From NCBI GenBank assembly GCA_023055505.1, contig JALIRH010000145.1, positions 372,001-436,000 of the forward strand: 64,000 nt of DNA. The letters run 5' to 3'. Shown here piece after piece: positions 13,301 to 24,052 of the stretch; within the stretch, counting starts at the first letter, position 1; every line of letters starts with the position of its first letter. The notes under the pieces were generated by a model, which saw only the letters and a program-made list of their open reading frames with translations, did not search any database and was not told the origin of the DNA. The DNA is from Callipepla californica brunnescens (lineage: Eukaryota; Chordata; Aves; Galliformes; Odontophoridae). The position numbers were made by a program, and so were the translations under genes.

Positions 13301-15684
13301 TTGTTTTTGGAATAGTTTTGGGTTTCAGAATAGGAATTGGGTTAGTATTTGGAATCTGATTGCTTTAGTATTAGTGTTAGGGTGGGGGTTAGAAGTTAGG
13401 TGAGCGTTGTGGTAATCTAATGCTTTGTGTTAGGCTTAGGGTTGGGCTTGAGGTTGGTGTTAGGGTCAGCTTTAGTTTGAAGGTAGATTTCGAGTTTAAA
13501 TTGTGGTCATGCTTTGGATTAGTTTTAGAGTTAGGGTAAGATTTAGGTTTCCTTTCAGTGTTAGGCTGTGAGAATTGTAGGCTTTGTGTTTTTGGGTTTG
13601 TGTTGGGTTTAGGAATTGGAATAGTGTTTGGGATAATATTAGCGTTAAGGCTGGGGTTAGAGTTAGGTGATGGCTGTGGTAATCTAATGCTTTGTGTTAG
13701 GTTTAGGGTTGGGCTTCAATCTGGGGTTGGTTTGAAGGTCCCATTTAGATTTCAGGAAGAATTGGAGTTCAATTGAGGTAACGGTTAGGATTAGATTTAG
13801 GGTTCTGATAAGGGTTAGGTTAGGGTTAGGGTTTGGTTCCAAGTTGTTTTTAGGGTTAGGGTTAACGTTAGGTTTCAGGATAGGGTTAGGAATATAGCTA
13901 GGTGTTAGGTAAGGTTTAGTCCTGGGGTTTCAGTTCGGGTTAGGTGAAGCGTTAGTTTTACAGTTAGAAGACATGTTAGGGTTAGGGTTAGGTTTTGGTG
14001 TAGATTTAGGTTTAGGGTAAGGGTTAGGGATGTAGATGAAGGTTTAGTGGAAGGGGTAGGGTTCTCTTTAGTTTTAGGACCAGGGAAGGGTCCTAAAAGG
14101 GCCTTGGCTAAGGGTGAGTTTTAGTATTTGATTTAGCGTTGCGTTCAGGTCTAGGTTAGTTTGAGTGTCAGGCTGAGAGAAGGGGTAGGCCTTGGGTTTG
14201 GTTCTGGCTTAGTGTTAGGTTTAGGAATAGGAATAGTTTTGGTGTTTGGATTGGGTTTGGGGTTAGTAGTAGGGATTGGATTGGGGTTAGTGTTAGGTGA
14301 GATCTGCGGTAATCTGATGCTTTCTTTGAGGCTTGAGGTTTGAGCTTAAACGTGGTGTTGGTTTTAGGGTAGGATTTAGGGCTAGGGTTTGGTTGAGGGT
14401 AGCATTAGGTTTAGGTTTAGGGGAAGGGTTTTGGTTAGGGTAGAGGTTAGAATTCTGGTTTGGGTTAGGAATAGGGTTCTGGACAAGGTAAGGATTTAGT
14501 CCTAGGTTTCCAGTTAGGGTAAGGTGAAGTGCTGGTGTTCTAGTTAGGAGAAGAGTTAGGTTGAGGTTTCGGGTTAGGTTTTTTTGTCGATTTAGGTTTT
14601 AGGTAAGGGGTAGATTTTAGACAACATGAGCTTTCTGGTCAGAGTAGGGTTAGGCCTTAGAATATGGATAAGATTAGGATAAATGTAGGGTTAGTTTCGG
14701 GTTTAGGTTAGTTTGAGTGTTAGGCTGAGAGAAGGGGAGGGCCTTGGGTTTGGGTTTGGTTTAGGGTTAAGATAAGGTTTAGGAATAGGAGTAGGTTTGG
14801 GGTTTGGATTGGGTTTGGACTTGATAGTGACTCCCCACTGAACCATAACATCAGGGCCCCATAAATATCATCGGAATTGGCAACACAAACGGTTTGATAG
14901 TAGCTACCCGATCTTCAGGTCCTCTGATTGGAATGAACTCAGCACTTTGCTGGCTGTTCCTTGCACCTCCCACCCCAGCTAATGTATGGGATGATTTGTA
15001 TGATGTAACCCAAAACCAAACCCCAGGCCTACCCCTTCTCTCACCCTGACACTCGAACCAAACCTCCGCCTAAACCTAACCCTAATATCTAAGCCTAAGC
15101 CTAACCCTTCCAATTGCCCTAGCCCTAACACTAACCCTTTTCCTATACCTAACCCTGACCTCAACCCTGATCCTAACCTTTCCCTAACCCTAACACCAAC
15201 CCGTAACATCATTTGAATCCTAATCCTATTCCAAACCTTAACCCTATCCCAAGGCCTAACCCTACTCTGACCTTTACACTCCAACTAACCCAACCTCGAT
15301 CAATAAATACAAATGGAATCCTAAACCTAAACCTAAACCTAAACCTACTGCTAACACCACAAGTCAGCCTACTTTTCTCCCTAAATCTAATCACAAATCT
15401 CAAAAAATCTTTGTCCCTAACCCTAATCATAAATCCAGTCCAAACTCTGAAACTTTCCCAAAACCTATGCCTATTCCTAACACTTACTCTTACCCTAAGT
15501 CTATCCCTAACACTAACCCTTCTCCCAGACACAACCCTAAAGCCAACACTAATCCTAACCTAATCTTTATCCTAATCCTAAACCTAATCCTAACTCTTAC
15601 CCTAATTCTAACTCTACCCTAACCCTAACTCTGACCCTCAAACCAAACCCACATTTAAGCACAACCCTAATCCCGACACCTAGC
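10400..15684. repeat. Subtelomeric 5.3-kb tandem unit, copy C
   Basis: Third tandem copy, 5285 bp, with the longer internal arrangement seen in copy A. It shares some single-base variants with copy D (CCCTCTCCC near 10544 and 15829, where A and B have CCCTATCCC) and others with A or B. That pattern fits exchange among the copies. Its spacer lies at about 14821-15015. Confidence 0.95.
14821..15015. other. Non-telomeric spacer, copy C
   Basis: Third copy of the spacer, offset by 5285 from copy B. Copies D and E end before reaching this part of the unit, so only three spacers are in the window. Confidence 0.8.
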
Positions 15685-18660
15685 ATCAGATTACCACAAC
15701 CCTAACGGAACCCTAACCCTAACACTAATGCTAGGACTATCCCAAACCCTAACCCAAGTACTAGACCAAACCATACCCCTATCCCTCACTCTAAAACTAA
15801 CAACCCTAACTAAACTCTAACCGTAACCCTCTCCCTAATACTAACACTAATCATCTTTTAAACACCAATGTTATTCCTATTCCTAAACCTTACCCAATCT
15901 CCAAATGAAATCCAAGGCCGGTGCCTTCTCACACCCTAACGATCAAACCAAACCTACATCTAAACCTAACCCTAAATCCAATCTTTACCCTAAACCATAC
16001 ACTTGCCCTGGCCTTAACACTAACCCTTTCCCTATACCTAACCCTAACCCTAACCTTAACACTAATTTGAGGCCTATCCCTAGTAGGAACCCAAAACCTA
16101 ATTGGAATCTGAATCCTGTTCTTAACCTTAACCCTAACACGACTTAACTCTACTCTGACCCTAAAAGTCAAATGAACCCTACTCCTTACCCTAAACCTCA
16201 ATCTAAACCTAAACCTAACCCTAAACCTAAACTTCACAAGAACACTCAACCTAATCCTAGCACTAACCTAAACTAAAACTAAAACAACTTTTTTGCTAAC
16301 CCTAATCCTAAATCTAACCCTAACCCCAAAACTCCCCCAAACCTGACCCTAAACCTAATCCACTCCAAAATCCTTACCCTAACCCTACCCCCAAACACCC
16401 TAATACTAGAACTAAAGCAATCCTTCACCCTAACCCTAAAACTAACAATTTAACTTTGACCCTAAAACTCAAATTCACCCTACATACACTTGATGCTACC
16501 TAGGTTAGGGTCAGGCTCAATCTGGGTTTTGTGTTGGGGTCAAAGGGATAGGGTTAGGGTAGAGTTCGAGTTAGGATGAAGGTAATGCTTACAGATATGT
16601 TTAGAGAATGGAACAGGGTTAGGGTTAAGGTTAGGGTAAGGTTGAAGGTTAGGCTCAGGGACAGATTTAGGGTTAGAGTTTGGGTTCCTTTTAGGTTTAG
16701 GGATAGGGTTAGGGTACGGTTAGGTATTGTACAACGCTAAGTGTTAGCTTCTGGGTAAGGGATAGGGTTAGGGTAAGGGTTAGATTCAGGGTTAGGGTTA
16801 GCATTAGCATCAGGGTTAGGGTTATGGTAAGAGTTAGGATAGGGAATGGGATACAGTTAGGGTAAGGGTTAGGAATAGGGTTAGGGTTACATTAAGGTTA
16901 GGGTTAGTGTTTGGATCAGGGGTAGGGTTAGGAATAAAGTTAGAGTAAGGGCTAGGATTAGGGTTAGGGTTAGGGTAGGGATACGGTTAGGGTAGAGTTA
17001 AGGTTAGGGTAGGGTTAGGGTTAGGGTAAGGGTTAGGGATAGGGTTAGGGTTAGGGTTAGGGTTAGGTTAGGGTTTGGGTTATGGTAAGAGTTAGGATAG
17101 GGATTGTGATACGGTTAGGGTAAGGGTTAGGAATAGGGATAGGGTTTGATTAGGGTAAGGGTTATTGTTTGGATTAGGGGTAGGGTTACGAATAAAGTTA
17201 GAGTTAGGGCTAGGATTAGGGTTAGGGTTCGGGATAGGATTAGTGTTAGGGTAAGGAATAAAGTTAGAGTTAGTGTTAGGATTAGGGTTAGGGTAAAGTA
17301 GGGTTAGGGGTAGGGTTAGGGTTAGGGTTAGGGTTAGGGTAGGGTTAGGGTTAGGGTTTGGGTTAGGCTAGGGTTAGGGTAAGGGTTAGGGTTAGGGTTA
17401 GGGTAAGGGTTAGGGTTAGGGTAGGGTTAGGGTTAGGGTTAGGGTTAGGGTTAGGGTTAGGGTTAGGGTTAGGGTTAAGGTTAAATTTTTTGTTAGTGTT
17501 AGGGGTAGGGTTACGGTTAAGGTTAAATTTATTGTTAGGGAGAGGGTTAGGGTTAGGGTTAGGGTAGGGTTAGGGTTAGGGTTAGGGTAGGGTTAGGGTT
17601 AGGGTTAGGGTTAGGGTTAGGTTAGGGTTGGGGTTAGGGTTAGGGTTAGGGTTAGGGTTAGGGTATGCTTAGGGTTAGGGTAAAATTAGGGTTAGGGTTA
17701 GTGTTAGGGTTAGGGTTAAATTTATTGTTAGGTTTAGGGTTAAGGTTAGAGTTTGGGTTAGGGTTGAGGTTAGGGTTAGGGTTAGGGTTAGGGTTAGGGT
17801 TAGGGTTAGGGTTAGGGTTAGGGTTAGGGTTAGGTTAGGGTTAGGGTTAGGGTTAAGGTGAGAGTTAGGGTTAGGGTTAGGGTTAGGGTTAGGGTAAGAA
17901 TTAGGATAGGGATTGTGATACAGTTAAGGTAAGGGTTAGGAATTAGAGTTAGGGTTAGGGTTAGGATTAGGGTTAGGGTTAGGTTAGGGTTAGGGTTAGG
18001 GTTAAGGTTAGAGTTAGGGTTAGGGTTAGGGTTAGGGTTAGGTAAGGGTTAGGGTTAGGGTAAGAATTAGGATAGGGATTGTGATACAGTTAAGGTAAGG
18101 GTTAGGAAGTAGGGTTAGGGTTAGGGTTAGGTTTAGGTTTAGGTTTAGGGTTAGGGTTAGGGTTAGGGTTAGGGTTAGTGTTAGGGTAGGTTAGGGTTAG
18201 GGTATGGTAGGGTTAGGGTTAGGGTAGGGTAAGGGTTAGCATTAGGTTTAGGGTTAGGGTTAGGGTTAGAGTTAGGTTAGGGCTAGGGTTAGGGTTAGGG
18301 TTAGGGTTAGGTTTAATGTAGTTTAGGGCTAGGGTTAGGGTTAGGGTTAGGATTGGGTTAATGTAGGGTTAGGGTTAGTGCTAGGAATCAATTTGGAGGA
18401 ATGAAAATGTATTGGAATTGGTTCATTGTTAGCGTTAGTCTTCAGGGTTAGGGTTCGGATTTAGCACTATGTTTCAGGTTCCTTTTAGGTTTAGTGATAA
18501 GGATTAGGGGTACGTTTAGGTATTGTACAATGCTAAGTGTTAGCTTCTGGGTGGGGGTTGGGGTTAGATTAAGGGTGAGGGTTAGGGTTAGGACTAGATT
18601 TAGGATTAGGTTTAGGAATAGGTTTTCTTTGATTGTTAGGGTGAGAGAAAGGTTAGGCCT
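15685..18660. repeat. Subtelomeric tandem unit, copy D, truncated by ERV fragment
   Basis: Fourth copy. It follows the unit for about 2.98 kb and stops abruptly at the AGGCCT of the AGGCCTTGGGTTTG box, where retroviral protease/RT sequence begins. The pure TTAGGG part (17300-17900) differs more from the other copies than the flanks do: it has extra hexamers and a changed segment around 17480-17545. This fits faster turnover of the purest repeat. Confidence 0.92.
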
Positions 18661-19136
18661 TTCACCCTAATTGGAATGCCTGGGTCCTTTAGAATCACTT
18701 CAAAGGGTTCTATGTCTAACTTCCCTACTGATTCTGGACTCTACCAAACTTCTGGGTTAATTCTAGCCTCATCTTCTATCGTTAGAGTACGTTGCTGAAC
18801 AGTTAATTCTCTATCTTTTACTTCCAAATTTATTCCTAACTCCACAATTCAATCTCTCCCTAGCAAATTCTATTCTGCTTCAGGTACCAATAAAAAAGAC
18901 TCAGTTCCATAGGTGCTAGGTGATTCTATTTCTACCTGCTTTACAACAGGTACCATAAAAGGTTCCCCTTTTGTTCCAATTACTTGTAGCTCTTCCGAGG
19001 ATAAAGAACATCCTCGAGGTAAATATTGAACAGTCGATCTTTCTGCCCCAGACTCTACCAAAAATTCCATTTCCTGACGCTGAGAACCCAATTTCAATTT
19101 TATCAAGGGCTTGTTTCTTTCCCAGGTCCCCAGCAC
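18661..19136 (-). pseudogene. ERV protease and N-terminal RT remnant
   Basis: Minus-strand remnant of retroviral pro and the beginning of pol. The protease active-site motif lies at 19055-19044 and reads ESGA, where an Asp is expected first (DSGA/DTGA), so the catalytic Asp codon appears changed to Glu. Downstream is the LLGRD motif typical of retroviral proteases, just after a stop. Near the 18661 end comes sequence like the start of RT (IPIRVK). At least three in-frame stops fall between the protease core and the truncation point. No product is expected. Confidence 0.8.
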
Positions 19137-19196
19137 ATAGAGTCCCTGACCCCCTCAGTCCTCCTGAAACATTTGCTCGTCCCAGATTCTCTTTCT

Positions 19197-20100
19197 ACAG
19201 TCTTTCTTCATGTGTCCCTTTTTCTGACAGTAGAAGCATTCAACTGTCCTCATATCTCTGGGTCTGTTCTGCTTGGGTTGAAGCGCATTTTCTGCCCGAG
19301 GAATATTCCCTCTTCTCCTTGCCTGGAACGCCCCCTTCTGTCCTTCTCTTACCGCGGCTATCAGACTTCCAGCTTGCCTCTTCTGAGTCTCCTCCTCTCT
19401 CCTTAACGTATACTTTCTGAGCCTCTCTCAGCAATTCATCTAATCCTCTCTCCTGCCAGTCCTCCAGCTTCTCCAGTTTCCTTCCAATATCTGTCCAGGA
19501 CCTAGCTTCAAACCGCGTTTTCAGGAGAGCTCGCCCCACGGGGTAGCAGGATCTAATCCTGAATAGAACTGTACATTTCTGCATAGTCTCTCTAACCACT
19601 CAGTAGGAGTTTCATCTTTTTTCCGTTGCTTGCCTTATTTGCCTTATTGATATTCTGTCCCCGAGGGACAGATTCTCTAATCCCTTGAATAATAAGAACT
19701 CGCAAATCTGCCATGTGAGTACCATGTTCCTGGCTCTGATTATCCCAATTGGGCCGCTGTAAGGGTCACTTTAGATCTGCTCCTGGGCCAGACGGGTGTT
19801 GCTGATCCCAGATTCACGTACCTGCCCTCCTGATCATATCCCTTTCTTCTGCTCTAAATAGTATGCCCAAAATTGCCTGTGTTTCATCCCAAGTTTAATG
19901 GTTGGGACCTGAAGATTGATCTAGCCTCTCGGAGACCCCTCAAGGATCCTCCAGCAAATTCCCCATCTCCTTCTGAAATTCCCTTATGTATCTCCTGAGT
20001 TGAAGGGAACTGAAACATAGCCAGCTCCTGGCTTTGATCCTCCGGTAGCTACAGGTATTTCTCTTCAAGGGAGAACGTTTCCTCCTTGACCCCTCTCCTG
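19197..20100 (-). pseudogene. ERV gag capsid/nucleocapsid remnant
   Basis: Minus-strand gag remnant. A CX2CX4HX4C zinc knuckle is encoded at 19238-19197 (CFYC, then GHMKKDC). It lies in a different frame from the preceding charged helical stretch (19599-19240), so a frameshift separates them. That stretch includes LDELLREAQKVYVKE, similar in character to the end of gammaretroviral capsid, followed by a basic region. Further upstream (19620-20000) capsid-like pieces such as PTEWLERLCRNVQFY are broken by several stops. The function would have been particle assembly and RNA packaging; the copy is dead. Confidence 0.8.
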
Positions 20101-20149
20101 CCTAGCTTGCCTTCTAGTGATCCTTCTCCTAGGGAAGTCTAGGGGTTCA

Positions 20150-20270
20150 CATTCAGGTTCATCTCCCAAGTCAGATTCAGCTTGCTCCGGCGGAGCCGCT
20201 GGATTCTGTTCGGGGGGAGCGTAAGGCGGGGGGATAGTGTATAATGTCCTCCTCTGTCGTATTCCTTTTT
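20150..20270 (-). pseudogene. ERV gag proline-rich late-domain region
   Basis: The minus strand encodes a proline/acidic stretch with a PPPY motif at 20232-20221, followed by APPEQNPAAPPEQAES. PPPY is the gammaretroviral late-domain type that recruits NEDD4-family ubiquitin ligases for budding. Its place between matrix-like and capsid-like regions matches the p12 position of gammaretroviral gag. Confidence 0.7.
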
Positions 20271-20307
20271 TTAATTAGGGGGAACAGAAAGGTTCCAATA
20301 TCAGATT

Positions 20308-20616
20308 CTACACATCATTTGCATACTCACCATCTTCCAGATTCAAAGGCTGTTTTTCATTTGCATAAGCGTTTAGAGCCTGGCAGATCCGGTCCTCAAA
20401 GGACCCAAATACTGGCCAGAACAGCTGATCTGCCCTTCTCTGCTTTCCTCCCCATACCTCCATACAGTCATGTACCATCTTCACCTCACTCTTTCCTCGT
20501 CTAGAGGGAGAATCACCCCAATGTTTTAACATTAAACCTAGGGGACTTTCTAGTGGTATGTCCGGTAGCTTTACCTGCGAGCTGTACCTAGAGTTCGGAG
20601 CTACAGGTCTCTGCAC
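20308..20616 (-). pseudogene. ERV gag matrix-like remnant
   Basis: A minus-strand open stretch of about 100 residues, the first gag piece after the leader. PLGLMLKHW near residue 25 and the later KMVHDCMEVW and WPVFGSFE resemble a gammaretroviral matrix domain. The usual N-terminal MG myristoylation start is not evident, and the frame ends before the PPPY region. The domain is assigned from pattern and position only. Confidence 0.65.
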
Positions 20617-20693
20617 AGAAGTTCCCCAGCCCAGGGGCCGTCCGAAGACGGGGTGCTCCCCTGGAGTGGGAATTCCACAGCAGAGTCGCCTGG

Positions 20694-20711
20694 ATCCGAG
20701 TCACGGCACCA
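20694..20711 (-). promoter_or_regulatory. Primer-binding site, tRNA-His type
   Basis: On plus the 18 bases read atccgagtcacggcacca, which matches the 3' end of vertebrate tRNA-His including CCA. On minus it is the PBS TGGTGCCGTGACTCGGAT. It lies 3 bp from the LTR end, as expected for a 5' LTR. Confidence 0.85.
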
Positions 20712-20714
20712 AAT

Positions 20715-21180
20715 TGTTAGAGGTGTGAAGAGAACGATACGCACCAACTGTTGCCAACAGTAAGGAATTTATTGAGCAAGCAAGAAATGAGCGGAACAGC
20801 GCTGGGCGGCTGGGAGTCTCCTCTGCACCAGAGGTGCTCAACAGGGCCCCCCAACCCCTCTTTTCATTGTCCCTTATCTCTGCATTCATGTCTTATCTTT
20901 CTCTTCCTGGGCTGCGCTGGCTGTTATCTGGGGGTCGTTCTCTGCCTCCTGGCGATCGAGATGATGAAGGCCATAGTTTTCCTCAGCTCCGATCATGCGC
21001 GCTCAAGAGAAGATTTTCACTTCTTTTTCTTTTGCAGTTTCTCCAAAGGTCACTGCTATCTGTTGTTCATTGTCCAGGTGTTAGAACTAAGCGCTGTGGC
21101 TCCAACTTGCACAAACTACAGTTTTTAGACAAAACATCGATATATCTCTTTTGAGACTTCTACAAACTACATAGTTCTCA
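20715..21180 (-). repeat. 5' LTR of the gammaretrovirus-like ERV
   Basis: The plus strand begins TGTTAGAG at 20715, so the minus-strand LTR ends CTCTAACA next to the PBS. A polyadenylation signal AATAAA lies on minus at 20773-20768. The far end is placed at 21180 because minus then starts TGAGAACTATG. This end is tentative: the other LTR is absent, so no duplicate or target-site copy fixes it. Confidence 0.65.
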
Positions 21181-21250
21181 GAAAAAAAAACACGCTGAAA
21201 AACACGGACACATCTGTCTCGAGTCGGTTTGATTAACAAGTAGAGAACTC
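21181..21250. other. Junction sequence between ERV LTR and CCCTAA array
   Basis: About 70 bp beginning with an A-run (21182-21190) that is neither clearly LTR nor telomeric. It may be the outer end of the LTR or filler DNA. Confidence 0.4.
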
Positions 21251-22625
21251 ATTTTTACCACAATCCTTACCCTAAGCCTAACACTCACCTTAAACCTAAC
21301 CCGAACCCTGTACCTAGCTTGAACCCTAAGCATAAACCTAAACCTATCCCTATTCCTATCCTCAACAGTAACCCAAACCCTAATCCTAACACTGACACTC
21401 AACCTAGTTCTAATGCTGTATCTAACCTTAGAACTCAAACAAACCCTATCCCTAAGCCTAATCCTAAATCGAATTCTAACCCTTACCTATACACTATCCC
21501 TATCCCCAAAACCCTTTTCCTACACCTAACCCTAACCACAAGACTTACCTTAACCTAACCCTAACAGCAATCCCAGGCCTAACCCTAACACTAACCTGAA
21601 ACCTAATCCTATTCCTAACCTTAACCCTAACCAGAGGCCTAACCCTAATCTGACCCTTACACTCAAACTGACCCTGCCCCTAACATTAAACACAGATCGC
21701 ATCCTAAACCTAAACCTAAACCTAAAACTTCCCCTAATGCTAACATGAACACTCAACCTAATCCTAGCTCTAAACACAATCATAAAACTGAGAAAAACTT
21801 TTTCCCTAACCCTAATCCTAAACCTAATCCAAAACCTAAAACAATCCCAAACCCTTTCCCTATCTCTAACCCTAACCCAGAATCTAAACCTAACCCTATT
21901 ACTAAACCCAATCTTACACCTAACCCTATTCCATAACCTAAACTTACCCTAACACTGTATCACTAAATCTTTCACTAATCGTAACCCTAACCCTAAACAT
22001 AACCTTACCCTAGTACTAAAACAAACTTACCCATAACCCTAACCCAAAACCTAACAGAACCCTAGTCCTAACCATAATCCTAACCCTAACTCAAACCCTA
22101 AATCTAACACTAATCCTTACCCTAAACAGAACTCGAAGCATTTCCCAAATCCTAATTCTAACTCTACCCTAACCCTAACCCAAACTCAGACCCTACCACA
22201 AAACCCAAGTGGAAGCCCAACCCTAAACCTAACCAAAAGCATCAGATCACCACAACCCTCACCTAAATCTATCCCAAAACATGTTCCTAATATTAAACCA
22301 AATCCTAATCCAAACACTAACCCTACAACTATTCCTAAACCTTTACTTAACACAAAGCCAAACCCGAGGCCTACCCCTTACCTCACCCTGACACTCAAAC
22401 TAACCCTACCCCTAACCCTACATACAAATCCAATCCTAAGTCTAACCCTAAACTTAACCCTAATGCTACTCCTAACATGAACACTTCACCTACTTCTGTC
22501 CCTGACGCTAACACTCAAATTATCCCTAACCCTTACCCTAAACCGAAATCTACACCAAAACCTAACCCTTGCCCTAACCCTGACCCTGAAGCTGACCCTA
22601 ACCCTAGCCTAAACCCTAACCCTAA
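21251..22625 (-). repeat. Diverged CCCTAA-type array
   Basis: C-rich telomere-like sequence (CCCTAA, CCTAAA, CCTAACA variants on plus). It carries the same two non-hexameric boxes found in the 5-kb units, in minus orientation: AGCATCAGATCACCAC at 22238-22253 and a GAGGCCTACCCCTTACCTC-like box near 22366. It therefore belongs to the same satellite family but is too diverged to align along its whole length by eye. Proline/asparagine-rich open frames here are repeat by-products. Confidence 0.85.
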
Positions 22626-23372
22626 CCAGTCGCAGAAAAGGCCTGAATCCATACAGCCTTTTCACTGTGAAAATCTGGGAGAGAAAATCTGGCTTACCAT
22701 GGAGATCTCAGCTTTAAGGAAATCTAAAAACAAAACAAAGCATGCAGTTCCCAGATTCCCAGCAACATTTTTCCCCATACTTTCACCACCATAGATTGAG
22801 AAGACCATTTGCTGGACTTACACAGTGTCAGCAGGGTGAACCACATTTGGTCAGTGCACAACATTAATTACCACTTGCTCCACAGGCACAGGACAGACGG
22901 CCTCAGCGGTTAAGCACCCAGCCACTACAGGGATACACTTTCTGATTCACACTGCTGCAAAACGGCACCCATCTATTGTGCAAGTACCTGCTGTAAACCG
23001 TAACACAGAAACTCTAGCAGCTACGGAAATCAGGAAAGAAATACTTCAAGAACTAATCAATACTTCTACTCAAAGGACGTATGAATATACTTCAAGTAGA
23101 CTTCAGCTTCCAGGACCACGACATCCCAAGGTCCTGGAACAGAAAAACAACTCCAAATTTAATTCCAGAACTGGATCAAGAAATTAAGTCAGTGAGATCA
23201 AGACATTCACCCAGACAGCCACAGCTCATCAACCTCACCTTCATTTCCACCCAACAGAATAATGCTATGTAAACTACATAGCATAACACGCCCTGCCCCC
23301 TTTCTTGCAATATCCTGAATATAAAATCCCTTTTCTTTTTTTTTCCGTTATCCAAAATTTACATAGGAATAC
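22626..23372. other. Unique DNA downstream of the XPO1-like exons
   Basis: Ordinary-composition DNA between the telomere-like array and the last recognisable XPO1-like exon. On minus it should hold the next intron and the following exon (encoding DFEEYPEH-type sequence in vertebrate XPO1), but I could not find that exon. A T-rich run lies at 23331-23345. The duplicated block appears to end near 22626. Confidence 0.5.
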
Positions 23373-23567
23373 CTTCTTGATCATATTTAACGTGCACTCA
23401 AAAACAGCATCAAAGATCTGAGGTATTTCAGCAGCGATGTGCCCACCCAGCTTCTTTACAGCCACAGCCACAGCACCCAGTACTGCAGGCTCTCTAGCAG
23501 CTGGAACATTTCTCTGGTAGTCAATGAGAGCGGCACCCAACAAGGGAGGAACAAAGTTTTCAGCAAC
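23373..23567 (-). pseudogene. XPO1: XPO1-like exon 4 of 4
   Basis: The acceptor is TTGATGTAG and the donor GTATTCC. It encodes 65 codons, VAENFVPPLLGAALIDYQRN onward, ending FECTLNMIKK. Changes from exportin-1 cluster around AVLGAVAVAVKK; the rest is close to identical. It is open throughout. Confidence 0.9.
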
Positions 23568-23945
23568 CTACATCAAGAGCAAGACATGCTTAGAGCAGTG
23601 CAGTTACCCAACAAAGCCTCACACAGCAGTTCGGAAAGAAGCTAAAAATGAACTTACACGCCCACATGCTTCCCACACACTGTGTTCATCCAGCAGTGCT
23701 TGCCTGAGGGCTCTCCTACACCTTCCTGCTTCCCCTTAGGACTGCTCTCAGCTGACACTACCTGAAGCACTCAAAACACAGCTCAGGCCTACCCCTGTAT
23801 GGTCACAGCTTATCATCCTTCCTGCAGATATTGCAGTTCTGAAGCCAGTTCTTGTGAACAGAACAGTGTTAACTGCACTGCAGCAAAAGAGCAGAGTTCC
23901 TCCTGAATGTGTCCTATCAACTCTTTGGATGCCATATTTACTTAC

Positions 23946-24052
23946 CATCTGAGGATCGTTGGACCTGCTCACCCAGCCAGAAATCAGTTCTAAACTTTCC
24001 CTTTTTACAGTCCTCATCCTTCTAACCAAGGGCTGCTTGGTTTCCACTTCGC
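23946..24052 (-). pseudogene. XPO1: XPO1-like exon 3 of 4
   Basis: The acceptor is CTACCTTTCAG and the donor GTAAGT. It encodes TKQPLVRRMRTVKRE and LISGWVSRSNDPQM, very close to exportin-1. The 107 nt plus one base carried over from the previous exon make 36 whole codons. Confidence 0.9.

Larger units (their letters stand above)
18661..21180 (-). mobile_element. Gammaretrovirus-like ERV fragment (5' LTR-gag-pro-start of RT)
   Basis: A retroviral fragment read on the minus strand. In element order it has an LTR (about 21180-20715), a primer-binding site matching the tRNA-His 3' end (20711-20694), a matrix-like gag region, a PPPY proline-rich region, a capsid/nucleocapsid region with a CCHC knuckle, an aspartic protease region and the first RT residues. 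It then stops at 18661 against telomere-like unit D. There is no 3' LTR, most of pol is missing, and there is no env. Several frameshifts and stops break every frame, so it is a dead copy. Gag resembles gammaretroviruses (class I ERVs) by domain order, the late-domain type and the single zinc knuckle. The right boundary (21180) is approximate. Confidence 0.85.

Noticed and set aside
221..16249. Repeated open frames of 60-116 codons (VRVRVR, LGLGLG, PNPNPN, LTLTLT) in each 5-kb unit
   Set aside because: They are translations of diverged TTAGGG/CCCTAA hexamers, recur because the unit recurs, overlap on both strands, and have no start context or normal protein composition.
18971..19420. Plus-strand frames over the ERV fragment
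   Set aside because: They are antisense to clear gag and protease motifs on minus.
20751..21154. Plus-strand frames over the LTR at 20715-21180
   Set aside because: They fall inside an LTR read on minus and have no recognisable domain.
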